Made by a program: the position numbers and the translations under genes. From assembly GCF_023278365.1 (NCBI RefSeq), contig NZ_CP075338.1, forward strand, positions 248,001-312,000: a stretch of 64,000 nucleotides of DNA. The letters are read 5' to 3'. This DNA comes from Epilithonimonas zeae. Lineage in GTDB: Bacteria; Bacteroidota; Bacteroidia; Flavobacteriales; Weeksellaceae. Within the stretch, counting starts at the first letter, position 1; each line of letters begins with the position of its first letter. Below are positions 35,715 through 44,182 of the stretch, one piece after another. The notes below the pieces were generated by a model. It was not told the DNA's origin and did not search any database. It saw only the letters and a list, made by a program, of their open reading frames with translations.

Positions 35715-35941
35715 TATATTTGCGTATAATTTCTAAACAGTTTTCTGTAATTGCTGAAAATTTTCAAGACAATTTATTGTGTTTTCGGTCATATGGGTTA
35801 ATGTTATATTGGCAGCACAAGTTCCAAATTGCAAAGACAGAACGGCTTTTTAATCTTATTGAGATTTGATTTCAAATTATTGATGAACTCATTTCGGACT
35901 TCGTAACTTCATTTCAATAACTAAAATAACAAACATAATTT
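35715..35941 (+). promoter_or_regulatory. Promoter and long 5' leader of the cold-shock gene
   Basis: TATATTTG (35715-35722) matches the -7 consensus, leaving an untranslated leader of about 210 nt before the ATG at 35942. Long leaders that refold at low temperature are typical of cold-shock genes. A conspicuous block, CAAAGACAGAACGGCTTTTT near 35836-35855, may be the regulatory core. Confidence 0.5.
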
Positions 35942-36364
35942 ATGGCAGATTCTTTCTCCAAAAAAGAAAATTTCAAGAAAAAACAACAAAAACAAAAAGA
36001 AAAAGCACTTCGTCGTGAAGAGCGTAAAACTAATAACGACAAAGGAAAAGACATCGAGTTTATGTATGTGGATGCATACGGAAGATTGACTTCTACACCT
36101 CCAGAGGAGAAGTTGGAAGTAGATTTGGATAACATCCAGTTAGGTGCAGCGCCTGTGGAAGCAGAAGAAGCTGTGAAAACAGGAATCGTAACTTTCTTAA
36201 GTGAAAAAGGATACGGTTTCATCACTGAAAATAAAACCAACGAAAATATCTTTTTCCATAGTAACAATTGTGCAGTGCCGGTAAAAAAAGGAAACAAAGT
36301 AGCTTTCGAAAAAGAAAGATCCCCAAAAGGCTTTTCGGCAGTCAATATCGAACTTGTCAAATAA
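35942..36364 (+). CDS. Cold-shock domain protein with basic N-terminal extension
   Basis: 140 residues. The first 40 are almost entirely Lys, Gln and Arg-rich (FKKKQQKQKEKALRREERK), a likely RNA-binding tail. A linker and a C-terminal cold-shock domain follow, with the RNP-1-like GYGFITEN and RNP-2-like NIFFHSNN motifs. It binds single-stranded RNA/DNA as a chaperone in the cytoplasm. The two-part layout (basic tail plus CSD) is common in Flavobacteriia, where stand-alone CspA-size proteins are about 65-70 residues. Confidence 0.9.
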   Translation: MADSFSKKENFKKKQQKQKEKALRREERKTNNDKGKDIEFMYVDAYGRLTSTPPEEKLEVDLDNIQLGAAPVEAEEAVKTGIVTFLSEKGYGFITENKTNENIFFHSNNCAVPVKKGNKVAFEKERSPKGFSAVNIELVK

Positions 36365-36388
36365 CTTTTTGATTTTAAAATATTTACA

Positions 36389-36417
36389 ATAAGCTCCAGT
36401 CGGAGCTTATTTTTTTT
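36389..36417 (+). terminator. Terminator of the cold-shock gene
   Basis: AATAAGCTCC pairs with GGAGCTTATT over a 4-base loop, followed by eight T residues. Confidence 0.92.
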
Positions 36418-36443
36418 GGCTTCATTTTAGATAAAAGTAATTT

Positions 36444-36704
36444 ATGAATATAGAATTACTAGGTTTAATTGCCGGAGGAATTACATCAATCGCAATGATG
36501 CCACAACTCATCAAAGTTATCAAGGAGAAAAATGCCAAAGATATTTCCGTTGTGATGCTTTTGGTTTTGATTACAGGATTATCACTTTGGGTTTGGTACG
36601 GAATCTTACAGGACGAATTACCAATTATTTTATCAAATGGTTTTTCGGTTTTAGTCAATCTAACTTTGCTGGTATGCTGTATTATTTTCAAAAAGAAAAA
36701 CTAA
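36444..36704 (+). CDS. SemiSWEET / PQ-loop family transporter
   Basis: 86 residues forming three transmembrane helices. The PQ-loop MMPQLIKVIKEKNAKDIS sits at the end of the first helix, and the second contains GLSLWVWYGI. Bacterial SemiSWEETs dimerise and move small sugars such as sucrose or glucose down their gradient across the inner membrane. The last 4 bp overlap the convergent pdeM gene. Substrate unknown. Confidence 0.88.
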   Translation: MNIELLGLIAGGITSIAMMPQLIKVIKEKNAKDISVVMLLVLITGLSLWVWYGILQDELPIILSNGFSVLVNLTLLVCCIIFKKKN

Positions 36705-37345
36705 ATCTCATAAATCTCAGCATCCGTAAACACATAGAATCTTCCTTTTTTAGGGAGATTTTTTGTATCTAATCCTGTAAACTCGCTGAAAGCAGGAAGC
36801 AATAATTGACTTTCTGAGACAACAAAACAAGGCAATTTGATATTTTTCACCGAGGAATTGATGACAAATCCCGGATGAATATGACCCGTAATCTGAAATT
36901 TCTCATTCTTTTTCTGAAAATCGTGAACGAAAATAAATTCATCAATTTCGAGAAATTCATCTCTGAAATTAAGGCAGAGTTTGGCTTCCAGTTTTTTTGA
37001 AATTCTGTCGTGATTGCCTTCTATCAGATGAAATTCAAGATTTGGAAATTGGTTTTTCCATTCGCAGAATTTGTCGACACCAGAATTGTCTCCGGCGTGC
37101 AATAAATCACCGACCACAAGGAACTTTTCGGGTTTAAAATATTCTATGAGAACGGATAATCTTTGCAAATCGTTTTCAAAAACCTGGTCGGAGAGGGCAA
37201 TCCCGTTTTTGCGGAAATGAGCGGTTTTTCCGATGTGCAAATCGGAGAGAATCAACGCTTTTTCTTTTTTCCAAAACAAGGCACGCTGATTGGTTAAGGT
37301 AAAAACTTCGTTTTTTATGTTGATATTTTTTGTTGCTATTTTCAT
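36701..37345 (-). CDS. pdeM: Ligase-associated DNA damage response endonuclease PdeM
   Basis: 214 residues, calcineurin-like metallophosphoesterase. Metal-binding motifs in order: LILSDLHIGKTAHFRKNGI (DxH), VVGDLLHAGDNSG (GD), IEGNHDR (GNHD) and the late TGHIHPGF (GHxH). This compact form encoded beside Lhr, an ATP-dependent DNA ligase and an MBL exonuclease is the PdeM family of the ligase-associated DNA damage response set. It presumably trims DNA or phosphodiester ends before ligation. It is the last gene of the cluster in transcription order, separated from the helicase by a repeat element. Confidence 0.92.
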   Translation of the reverse strand: MKIATKNINIKNEVFTLTNQRALFWKKEKALILSDLHIGKTAHFRKNGIALSDQVFENDLQRLSVLIEYFKPEKFLVVGDLLHAGDNSGVDKFCEWKNQFPNLEFHLIEGNHDRISKKLEAKLCLNFRDEFLEIDEFIFVHDFQKKNEKFQITGHIHPGFVINSSVKNIKLPCFVVSESQLLLPAFSEFTGLDTKNLPKKGRFYVFTDAEIYEI

Positions 37346-37363
37346 AATTAAATAAACATAATC

Positions 37364-37442
37364 TTTGTCATTCCGTAAGAAACCTAGCGTAGCGGTTCGA
37401 CGAAGTCAATCTAAACAGCTGAGATTCCCACGGAATGACAAA
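37364..37442. repeat. Intergenic inverted-repeat element
   Basis: TTTGTCATTCCGT (37364-37376) is mirrored by ACGGAATGACAAA (37430-37442), a perfect 13-bp inverted pair. The interior contains CCTAGCGTAGCGGTTCGACG, which recurs in diverged form at about 41720-41750. It looks like a MITE or REP-type dispersed element rather than a gene. Confidence 0.75.
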
Positions 37443-37470
37443 AACACTGCAAAATTCACAAAAACAAATA

Positions 37471-39915
37471 TTATTTTTTCTTCGCCTGCTGAATCAGTTT
37501 CTGAATTCTCAAATCCAAATCTTCACTCGTCAAAGTCTGTCTCAAACTGTCTACTTTTATCGGGAAACTCAGTGGCGTAAAAGCGTTGGCAAATTTCAGG
37601 ATAATTTTTGATTTTTCGATTCTTTTGAATGCTTCAACCAAACGCTGTTCCTGCAATTGCATATTGAATACCTCCGTATAAGCCTGTCGCACGAGGAAAT
37701 GATTCGGGTCGTGGTCTTCCAGAACTTTGAAAATAAGACCTGCCGAACTTTGCAAAGATTTGTTGGAGCGCTGTTGTCCGGGAAAATTCTGAACAACCAT
37801 CCCGGAAATCACCGCAATATCACGGAATTTTCTCCTTGCCATTTCTGCCGCATTGATGCTGGAAATCACATCAGTCATTAGATTTTCTCTCGTTAAAATT
37901 TTGTCTAAATTTTCTTCATTAAGCGGAATTTCTTTATCACTGAACAGTTCAAAGCCGTAATCATTCATCGCCATCGAAAAGGAAATCGGAGCCAGCTTTG
38001 AAATCCGGTAAGCAATCAATGCAGCCATTACTTCGTGCACCAAACGACCCTCGAAAGGATACATAAACAGATGATAACCTTCACGGTTCTTAATCAATTC
38101 CACCAAAAATTCATTATCCTTCGGAATGTGCGACCGTTCTTCCTGATTAACCAGAAGCGGATGCAGGAATTTTAGTTCTTTTTCAGAAGCTTTCGGATTA
38201 AGCGCTCCGGATAATTTTTCACGCAAAAACTGACCGAGATTAGAACTCAATGGTAATCTTCCGCCCAAGTAACTCGGAGCCTGCGCTTTTCCTTTGGAAG
38301 CCCGAACGAAAACCGTCATATCCTTTATCATTGCGACTTCCAGAACTCTTCCGGCCAAGATAAATTTCTCTTCTTTTTTTAATCTCGAGATAAAATATTC
38401 CTCAACCATCCCGATGTATCCGCCGGAAATAAATTTCACTTTCAGCATCGCATCGCTCACAATCGCACCCATATTCATCCGGTGAAGCATCGCAATTCTT
38501 CGGGAAGTTACTTTGTGCAGACCATCTTCCATTACCACGACTTTATGGTATTCTTCGTAGCTTTTCAGCGCGCTTCCACCAATTGTGAGAAAATCAATCA
38601 TCGACTTCCATTCTTCGTCCGTCATTTCCTGAAATGTGTAAACCTGCTTGATTCTTTCATAGGTTTCTTCGGGATAAAATCCGTCGCCAATCGCCAAAGT
38701 CATCAGAAACTGAACCAAAACATCGAAGCATAAAACCTGCGGTTCACGAGGCTCAATCACATTTTGTTTGACGGCTTCTTTCAGGGCTGAAACTTCAATC
38801 AATTCCAAAGAATGGGTCGGAACACAATAGATTTTTGAAGTTTCAAAAGGGGAGTGACCGCTTCGTCCGGCACGCTGCAGAAACCTCGCAACACCTTTTG
38901 CAGAGCCAATCTGAATAACCGTATCAACAGGTTTAAAATCAATTCCTAAATCCAGAGACGACGTTGAAACAACGGCTTTCAGTTTTCCTGAACTTAAATT
39001 TTCCTCAATCCAAATTCTCAGATGTGCATCAATCGAACTGTGATGAATTGCGATTTGTCCGGCAAAATCTGGATAAGCATTGAGCAATAATTGATACCAC
39101 ATTTCACTTTGGCTTCTCGTATTGGTAAAAACAATCGTTGATTTTGATTCGAGAATAATTGGAACAACTTTATCCGCCAATTTTTGCCCGAGATGTCCTG
39201 CCCAAGGCAAAATTTCAACTTCATTCGGAAAGACGGAAAGAATCTCAATTTTCTTGTGTTCTTTGGCGGTAACTTTTGTTTTTTTAATTGGATAAGGAAT
39301 CAAAACTTGCATCGCTTCATCGAGGTTTCCGATTGTTGCCGTAATTCCCCAAATCTTCATTTTGGGAACATAATTTCTTAATTGCGAAATCCCCAATTCC
39401 ACCAAAACGCCACGTTTTGAACCCAATAATTCGTGCCATTCATCGACAACAATTGTTTGTAAATTCGTGAAAAAACGCTGATGATTTTTCTGCCCGAGAA
39501 GAAGATGTAAACTTTCGGGAGTTGCCACGAGAATTTCGGGCATATTTTTGACCTGCTGTTGCCGGACTTTTGGGTCGGTGTCGCCATTTCTGACTCCGAC
39601 TGTCCAATCCAGTCCGATTTCGTCAATCGCTTCCTGCATTGCCTTGGCAATATCTTTCGAAAGGGAACGGAGCGGCGTAATCCAAATCATTTTCAGTCCC
39701 TTTTTGTATTGGTCGGGATAATTTAGAAAGTCTGAAATTAAAGCTAAGAAAACGGAATACGTCTTCCCAAATCCGGTTGGCGCAACCACCATTCCGCTAT
39801 AACCATTCCCAAATTTCTGCCAAGTCTGAATCTGAAACTTGAATGGAGAAATACCTTTATCGCTCATCCAGTTTTGAATGATTTTGTAGCCGTCGGTATT
39901 TTCGAAGTTGCTCAA
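37471..39915 (-). CDS. Ligase-associated DNA damage response DEXH-box helicase (Lhr-like)
   Basis: 814 residues. An SF2 helicase core carries Walker A in VVAPTGFGKTYSVFLALI, TPLRSLSKDI, DEXH-type VVDEWHELLGSKRG, SAT-type ITATIGNL, then domain 2 with FTNTRSQSEMWYQLL, STSSLDLGIDF and the QRAGRSGH arginine-finger motif. The C-terminal Lhr-type region includes the winged helix and DUF4145-like part. It probably unwinds or remodels damaged DNA for the ligase and nucleases encoded around it. The family is about 800 residues, so it is full length. Confidence 0.94.
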   Translation of the reverse strand: MSNFENTDGYKIIQNWMSDKGISPFKFQIQTWQKFGNGYSGMVVAPTGFGKTYSVFLALISDFLNYPDQYKKGLKMIWITPLRSLSKDIAKAMQEAIDEIGLDWTVGVRNGDTDPKVRQQQVKNMPEILVATPESLHLLLGQKNHQRFFTNLQTIVVDEWHELLGSKRGVLVELGISQLRNYVPKMKIWGITATIGNLDEAMQVLIPYPIKKTKVTAKEHKKIEILSVFPNEVEILPWAGHLGQKLADKVVPIILESKSTIVFTNTRSQSEMWYQLLLNAYPDFAGQIAIHHSSIDAHLRIWIEENLSSGKLKAVVSTSSLDLGIDFKPVDTVIQIGSAKGVARFLQRAGRSGHSPFETSKIYCVPTHSLELIEVSALKEAVKQNVIEPREPQVLCFDVLVQFLMTLAIGDGFYPEETYERIKQVYTFQEMTDEEWKSMIDFLTIGGSALKSYEEYHKVVVMEDGLHKVTSRRIAMLHRMNMGAIVSDAMLKVKFISGGYIGMVEEYFISRLKKEEKFILAGRVLEVAMIKDMTVFVRASKGKAQAPSYLGGRLPLSSNLGQFLREKLSGALNPKASEKELKFLHPLLVNQEERSHIPKDNEFLVELIKNREGYHLFMYPFEGRLVHEVMAALIAYRISKLAPISFSMAMNDYGFELFSDKEIPLNEENLDKILTRENLMTDVISSINAAEMARRKFRDIAVISGMVVQNFPGQQRSNKSLQSSAGLIFKVLEDHDPNHFLVRQAYTEVFNMQLQEQRLVEAFKRIEKSKIILKFANAFTPLSFPIKVDSLRQTLTSEDLDLRIQKLIQQAKKK

Positions 39916-39964
39916 TTTTTTTTTATTTTATACTTAGTTCTTCTTAATAAAATAAACTCGTTTA

Positions 39965-40085
39965 TTTCTTCAACATTAAGAATTTAAGAATATTGAATGA
40001 AATAATTTATTAAGAATCAATAAATTGATTTTGTTTAAAAACATTAAGTAAAAATTAAAACTTAATGCCTTAATGTTTAATATTC
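39965..40085. repeat. AT-rich imperfect inverted repeat
   Basis: AACATTAAG with AATATTGAA near 39980-40000 are answered by CTTAATGTT and AATATTCAA near 40065-40087. It is probably a decayed intergenic repeat of the genus; no gene is visible. Confidence 0.4.
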
Positions 40086-40088
40086 AAA

Positions 40089-41669
40089 TTACTGTATTAA
40101 CTTTTTTATCTCCTCAATATTATCAATCTCATCCACTGTTTTATCTTTTCGCCATCTCAGGATTCTTGGGAAACGCAAGGCAACACCACTTTTGTGGCGA
40201 TTACTGAAACCGATTCCTTCAAAAGCAATTTCGAAAACCAGTTCAGGTTTTACGGTTCGAACCGGACCAAATTTCTCGATCGCATTTTTATTCACGAACT
40301 TGCTGACTTCCATAATTTCCTTATCTGTTAATCCGGAATACGCTTTGGCAATTGTGACTAATTTATCCTCGTTTTTAACGGCAAAAGTATAATCGGTGTA
40401 ATATGCGCTTCTTCGTCCGCTGCCTTTTTGGGCGTAAATCAAAACCGCATCAATGGTTAACGGATTAATTTTCCATTTCCACCAGTCGCCTTTTTTTCGT
40501 CCGGAATGGTATGGAGAATTTTTCTGTTTCAGCATCAGACCTTCACTGTTGATTTCTCTGGAACTTTCCCTGATTTGGTCTAATTCGTTCCAATCTTCAA
40601 ACTCAATTTGTTGTGAAATTCTGATGTTTTCAGGGCCTTCGTTCAGTAATAATTCTTCCAGCATTGCACGTCTTCCGGAAATCGGTTTTTCCCGCAAATC
40701 GTTGCTTTCCAATTCTAACAAATCATAAGCAAAAACCTGAATCGGAATGTCGGAAAGCATTTTCTTGGTTAGAGTTTTTCGGTTGAGACGCTTTTGTAAT
40801 TCATTGAAATTTAAAACTTTATTATCTTTTACAGCCAGAATTTCTCCGTCAATAACAAAATTACCTTTCATCTGTTGAACCACTTCTTTGATTTCAGGAA
40901 ACTGTTCGGTAATCAGCTCTTCGCCTCTTGACCAGATAAAAACTTCGTCATTTCGTCTGATGATTTGACCACGAATTCCGTCCCATTTGTATTCAATCAA
41001 CCATTCATCGGGCGTTCCGAGTTCTTCCAAATCTTTTTCCAAAGGATAAGCCAGACAAAAAGGATAAGGTTTTGAATTGTCGGGATTGACGTTTTCTGCT
41101 GAAATCAATTCCTGAAAAGAAACTTCATTCGGCAACCATTTCCCCATCAAACTGTGCATCAAGGCACTGGATTCCTGTTCGGAAAATTTAGTCAGGGCAT
41201 TAATCAAAGTCTTATCTGAAACGCCAATTCTGAAACTTCCGCCCAGCAATTTGTTAAAAATCAAACGTTCTGTATAATCCAAACCGTTCCAGGAATTCAG
41301 AACAAATTCCTTTTTCTCGAGGTCAGTTTTTGTTTTAAGGTTGATAATATCATTCATCCATTCCGATAAAGAACGTTCGATTTTTTCGGTTGGAGGCGGA
41401 AGAATTAAGGACAATGTTTCTCCCAAGTCGCCGACCGAAGAATAACTTTCCTGAAACAGCCAAAACGGCAATTGCGTGATTTCCAATGCCCATTCTTTCA
41501 TATAATTGGTGTTCACGTTTCGTTTTGGTCTTTTCCCCGTAAACAAAGCGATGAACCAGACTTTATCTTCATCAGGCGCGCGTTCCAGGTAATCGATGAT
41601 GGCATCGATTTTAGCGTTGGTTTTGTTGGTGCTTTCGAGAGCGTTGATGAGTTCAGCGAAATGTCTCAT
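40089..41669 (-). CDS. ATP-dependent DNA ligase (ligase-associated damage response)
   Basis: 526 residues. The N-terminal DNA-binding helical domain has LLGGSFRIGVSDKTLI. Nucleotidyltransferase motif I is EYKWDGIRGQ with the adenylated lysine K228. Motif III-like FVIDGEILA, motif IV-like SEGLMLKQ and motif V GDWWKWKINPL follow, with an OB fold carrying the terminal RFPRILRWRKDK. It seals nicks with ATP, in contrast to the NAD-dependent LigA that bacteria use for replication. It is the defining gene of this cluster, between the helicase and the exonuclease. Confidence 0.95.
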   Translation of the reverse strand: MRHFAELINALESTNKTNAKIDAIIDYLERAPDEDKVWFIALFTGKRPKRNVNTNYMKEWALEITQLPFWLFQESYSSVGDLGETLSLILPPPTEKIERSLSEWMNDIINLKTKTDLEKKEFVLNSWNGLDYTERLIFNKLLGGSFRIGVSDKTLINALTKFSEQESSALMHSLMGKWLPNEVSFQELISAENVNPDNSKPYPFCLAYPLEKDLEELGTPDEWLIEYKWDGIRGQIIRRNDEVFIWSRGEELITEQFPEIKEVVQQMKGNFVIDGEILAVKDNKVLNFNELQKRLNRKTLTKKMLSDIPIQVFAYDLLELESNDLREKPISGRRAMLEELLLNEGPENIRISQQIEFEDWNELDQIRESSREINSEGLMLKQKNSPYHSGRKKGDWWKWKINPLTIDAVLIYAQKGSGRRSAYYTDYTFAVKNEDKLVTIAKAYSGLTDKEIMEVSKFVNKNAIEKFGPVRTVKPELVFEIAFEGIGFSNRHKSGVALRFPRILRWRKDKTVDEIDNIEEIKKLIQ

Positions 41670-41688
41670 TTCTAAATTTTTATAATTT

Positions 41689-41813
41689 TGGGCAGCTTAA
41701 TCTGCCTTCCGTTCCCAAACCTAACGGAGTGTTTCGACGTAGTCCATCTTTTTTACAAGACATTTTCAAAATTTTAGTCCAGCAAAAAAAGAATTTCCAC
41801 TCAAGTCGGGCTG
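41689..41813. repeat. Dispersed intergenic repeat, copy A
   Basis: It begins TTGGGCAGCT...CTTCCGTTCCC and ends ACTCAAGTCGGGCTG. The same two ends occur at 54195-54275 and 60808-60893. This copy carries an internal module like the middle of the element at 37364-37442. Confidence 0.75.
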
Positions 41814-41833
41814 TGAGAGATTCTCTGCTTTAT

Positions 41834-41922
41834 ATGCTGTTATTAATAGGTCGCTCCTACGGAGCTCCGCTTTACCGTTAATTCTTTTTGCTATTAACAG
41901 TAAGTTCCTACGGAACTTTTCA
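41834..41922. repeat. Pair of CCTACGGA-type repeat units
   Basis: Two related units (TGCTGTTATTAATAGG...CTCCTACGGAGCT and TGCTATTAACAG...TTCCTACGGAACT) lie in tandem, each ending in a small palindrome around CCTACGGA. They fill the gap between ligase and exonuclease genes with copy A. Confidence 0.6.
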
Positions 41923-41931
41923 AGCATTGCT

Positions 41932-42948
41932 TTAATCTTTGATAATTTCTTTTTCAGTTTCTTCTTCGTCATCGTCGCCGTACAATGTTTCAACAACATC
42001 AGATTTGATTCCGATTTCATTTAAATATTTAGAAAAAACTTCGGTTTGCCCGTGTGTCACGTGGACGATTTCGGCTTCGGTTGCCTTGATCGCTTGTAAC
42101 AAACCTTTCCAATCGGCGTGATCGCTCATTGCAAAACCAGCATCCGCACTTCGCCATCTTCTGGCACCACGAACCTGCATCCAACCAGAGCAAATTGCTG
42201 TTGCCGCATCGGGAATTTTCTTAATAACATTGGAATCCAATAATGCGGGTGGAACAATAACGATATCTCCCGCAACGTGCTTAATATTTTCCCTAAAATC
42301 AGGAACTTCATAATCGGGAAGTTGAATTCCGACTTCCTCAAAAGCCTGATTGAGCTTACCAATAGAGTAGTGGACGTGAATTTTCCCTATTCCTTCCACC
42401 GCTTTCATCACTCTTTGCGCTTTTCCCAAAGAATAGCCTATGAATACTGATGTTTTCTGATTTTCCTGATTACGTAAAACCCAGCTTTGCATTCTTTTGT
42501 TCAGATCATCTACTTCCAGCCAGTTGTAAATCGGAAGTCCGAAAGTACTTTCTGTCACAAATTCATTGCATTTTACAAGTTCAAAAGGTGTACTCAATCC
42601 GTCATCCTGAACTTTGTAGTCGCCTGAAATTACACTCACATAACCTTTATATTCTAAACGGATTTGCGCAGAACCAATGATGTGACCCGCCGGATGAAGC
42701 GAAAGTTTTACACCGTTGATATTGAGAACTTCGCCATATTGTAAAGTCTGACATTCAATATCTTCAGCAATTCTTTTCTTTAAAATAGGTTTTGTAAAAT
42801 GATGACAGAGATATTTTTTCATTCCCCAACGGGCGTGGTCGGCGTGACCGTGCGTAATAACCGCCAAATCAACCGGTCGCCAAGGATCGATGTAAAATTT
42901 CCCTTGCGGACAGTAGATGCCCTTGTTTGTGAATGTGATGAGTTTCAA
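41932..42948 (-). CDS. Ligase-associated DNA damage response exonuclease (MBL fold)
   Basis: 338 residues, metallo-beta-lactamase/beta-CASP type. The metal motif is VITHGHADHARWG (HxHxDH), followed by LHPAGHIIGSAQI, VISGDYKVQDDG and the C-terminal FAMSDHADW and VTHGQTE. The family resembles the SNM1/Artemis and CPSF nuclease branch and is named for its linkage to the ATP ligase. It is transcribed first in the repair cluster, 42 bp after the rhodanese gene, so read-through from the TetR-controlled operon is possible. The acidic C-terminus (GDDDEEETEKE) is unusual but clearly in frame. Confidence 0.93.
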   Translation of the reverse strand: MKLITFTNKGIYCPQGKFYIDPWRPVDLAVITHGHADHARWGMKKYLCHHFTKPILKKRIAEDIECQTLQYGEVLNINGVKLSLHPAGHIIGSAQIRLEYKGYVSVISGDYKVQDDGLSTPFELVKCNEFVTESTFGLPIYNWLEVDDLNKRMQSWVLRNQENQKTSVFIGYSLGKAQRVMKAVEGIGKIHVHYSIGKLNQAFEEVGIQLPDYEVPDFRENIKHVAGDIVIVPPALLDSNVIKKIPDAATAICSGWMQVRGARRWRSADAGFAMSDHADWKGLLQAIKATEAEIVHVTHGQTEVFSKYLNEIGIKSDVVETLYGDDDEEETEKEIIKD

Positions 42949-42990
42949 AAGAATTCAGGTTTCTTTTGAATATTCAAAAAGCTGACCAAT

Positions 42991-43350
42991 TTATTTTAAG
43001 TTCAAACTTTTCTGCAAATCACTCCACGCTCCTCCGTTATGGACATTTTTGAATCCTTTTTCCTTTAAGATATTCTCCACTTTTACGCTTCTCAAACCGT
43101 GAGAACAAACGGTAATATAAGTTTTATTCGGATCAAGTTCTATATATCTTTCACGGATTGTTCCTAAAGAAATGTTCTGAGAACCGGCAATGTGACCCAT
43201 TTCAAATTCTTTTTCCGTTCTTACATCGAGAATGATTGCTCCGTTTTTTATCAATTTATCTAAATCCTTATCCAAAGTCTGATATTTATAAATTCTGTAC
43301 ACGACATTAATGGCAAGGATGATTCCGCAGAAAATCAATACATTTTTCAT
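42991..43350 (-). CDS. Membrane-anchored rhodanese-like protein
   Basis: 119 residues. One N-terminal hydrophobic helix (VLIFCGIILAINVVY) is followed by a rhodanese domain with ILDVRTEKEFEMGHIAGSQNI and active-site Cys in TVCSHGLRS. It probably moves sulfane sulfur or senses thiols at the membrane, and on export the domain would face the periplasm. Its start overlaps the DUF3817-type gene by 4 bp, so translation is coupled. Confidence 0.88.
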   Translation of the reverse strand: MKNVLIFCGIILAINVVYRIYKYQTLDKDLDKLIKNGAIILDVRTEKEFEMGHIAGSQNISLGTIRERYIELDPNKTYITVCSHGLRSVKVENILKEKGFKNVHNGGAWSDLQKSLNLK

Positions 43351-43649
43351 AGTTTGCTTAAAATTTTTCTGTCAATATAAAATGTTCCAAACGGGATAAT
43401 GCAGGCTAAAAGCACTTTCCAAGTTATTTCTTTAAACTTCCAATTCTGTTCGACACCGACGCTCAAAGTGTTGAATAAAAAAAGTAGAAATAACGAACCG
43501 TGAATCGGTCCCATCATTTTTACAAAAGCTGGATTATCAAAGCCATATTTTAATGGAACTGCAATGAATACTAAGGTTAATAATGAAATTCCTTCGAGAA
43601 TCGCAATAATTCTTAACCGTCCGATTTTAGTTTTAAATAAATCAATCAT
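43347..43649 (-). CDS. DUF3817-type small membrane protein
   Basis: 100 residues, three hydrophobic helices with the characteristic block LRIIAILEGISLLTLVFIAV, VKMMGPIHGSLFLLF and FGTFYIDRKIL. The family is widespread and has no assigned function. It is encoded 2 bp after the membrane protein at 43652-44113 and overlaps the rhodanese gene, in one operon. Confidence 0.85.
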   Translation of the reverse strand: MIDLFKTKIGRLRIIAILEGISLLTLVFIAVPLKYGFDNPAFVKMMGPIHGSLFLLFLFNTLSVGVEQNWKFKEITWKVLLACIIPFGTFYIDRKILSKL

Positions 43650-43651
43650 AA

Positions 43652-44113
43652 TTATCTGAAATAAGGTCTGTTAGCGAGAGGAGAGAATGGCCACGGAATG
43701 GCTATAAAAATGATAATCAAAGCAATGACAAAATAAATCAACATTATTTTAAACTTCTCTTTGTTAGTTGTTTTTCTTTTAGAAATGGATGAACCGATTG
43801 TAATTAAAATAATAGAAAACAACATCAGGAAAATATGGATTATTCCGAAAAATAAAAGATCAAACGACTTTTTAGCCTCATCAAAATTGTTCCAAAAGTA
43901 TTTAATGATCGGACTTTGAGAATATAAAGTAATTCCCAGAACCAACTGAATATGAGCAATCGTTGCCGTCCAATGCCTCACGGAATTGTCTGTTTTTGAG
44001 AATTCTTTATTTGAAAAATATCCTTTGTAAGCCCTGAAAATCGAGTAAACTAAACTCAATAAAACCAACCACCGAAAAGTAGAGTGCAAGAAAGTCAATG
44101 TCTGATACATCAT
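43652..44113 (-). CDS. Four-helix membrane protein of unknown function
   Basis: 153 residues with four predicted transmembrane helices. Histidines in the first two (FLHSTFRWLVLL and ATIAHIQLVLG) and another in IIHIFLML are arranged as in small cytochrome-b-like or heme-binding membrane proteins, but I cannot confirm a family. It is the first gene of the three-gene operon whose promoter carries the palindrome at 44146-44171. Confidence 0.75.
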   Translation of the reverse strand: MMYQTLTFLHSTFRWLVLLSLVYSIFRAYKGYFSNKEFSKTDNSVRHWTATIAHIQLVLGITLYSQSPIIKYFWNNFDEAKKSFDLLFFGIIHIFLMLFSIILITIGSSISKRKTTNKEKFKIMLIYFVIALIIIFIAIPWPFSPLANRPYFR

Positions 44114-44133
44114 TAATTTTTTTAATAATGAGA

Positions 44134-44171
44134 CAAAGGTAAAACAAAAACATACTAATTAGTATGTTTTT
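44134..44171 (-). promoter_or_regulatory. TetR-type operator overlapping a promoter
   Basis: A perfect 26-bp palindrome (half-site AAAAACATACTAA, 44146-44158, and its mirror to 44171) lies 4 bp upstream of a minus-strand TACCTTTG -7 element (44141-44134). Binding there would block the promoter of the 44113-42991 operon. The tetR gene ends 12 bp away. Confidence 0.8.
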
Positions 44172-44182
44172 AATCAAAAAAA

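Noticed and set aside
35669-35869. 66-codon ORF after the acyl-CoA dehydrogenase gene
   Set aside because: It begins inside the terminator hairpin and runs through the cold-shock gene's promoter and leader; the composition is not gene-like.
41766-42020. 84-codon minus-strand ORF
   Set aside because: It lies over intergenic repeat units and the antisense-frame end of the exonuclease gene; the Lys-rich composition comes from AT-rich repeats.
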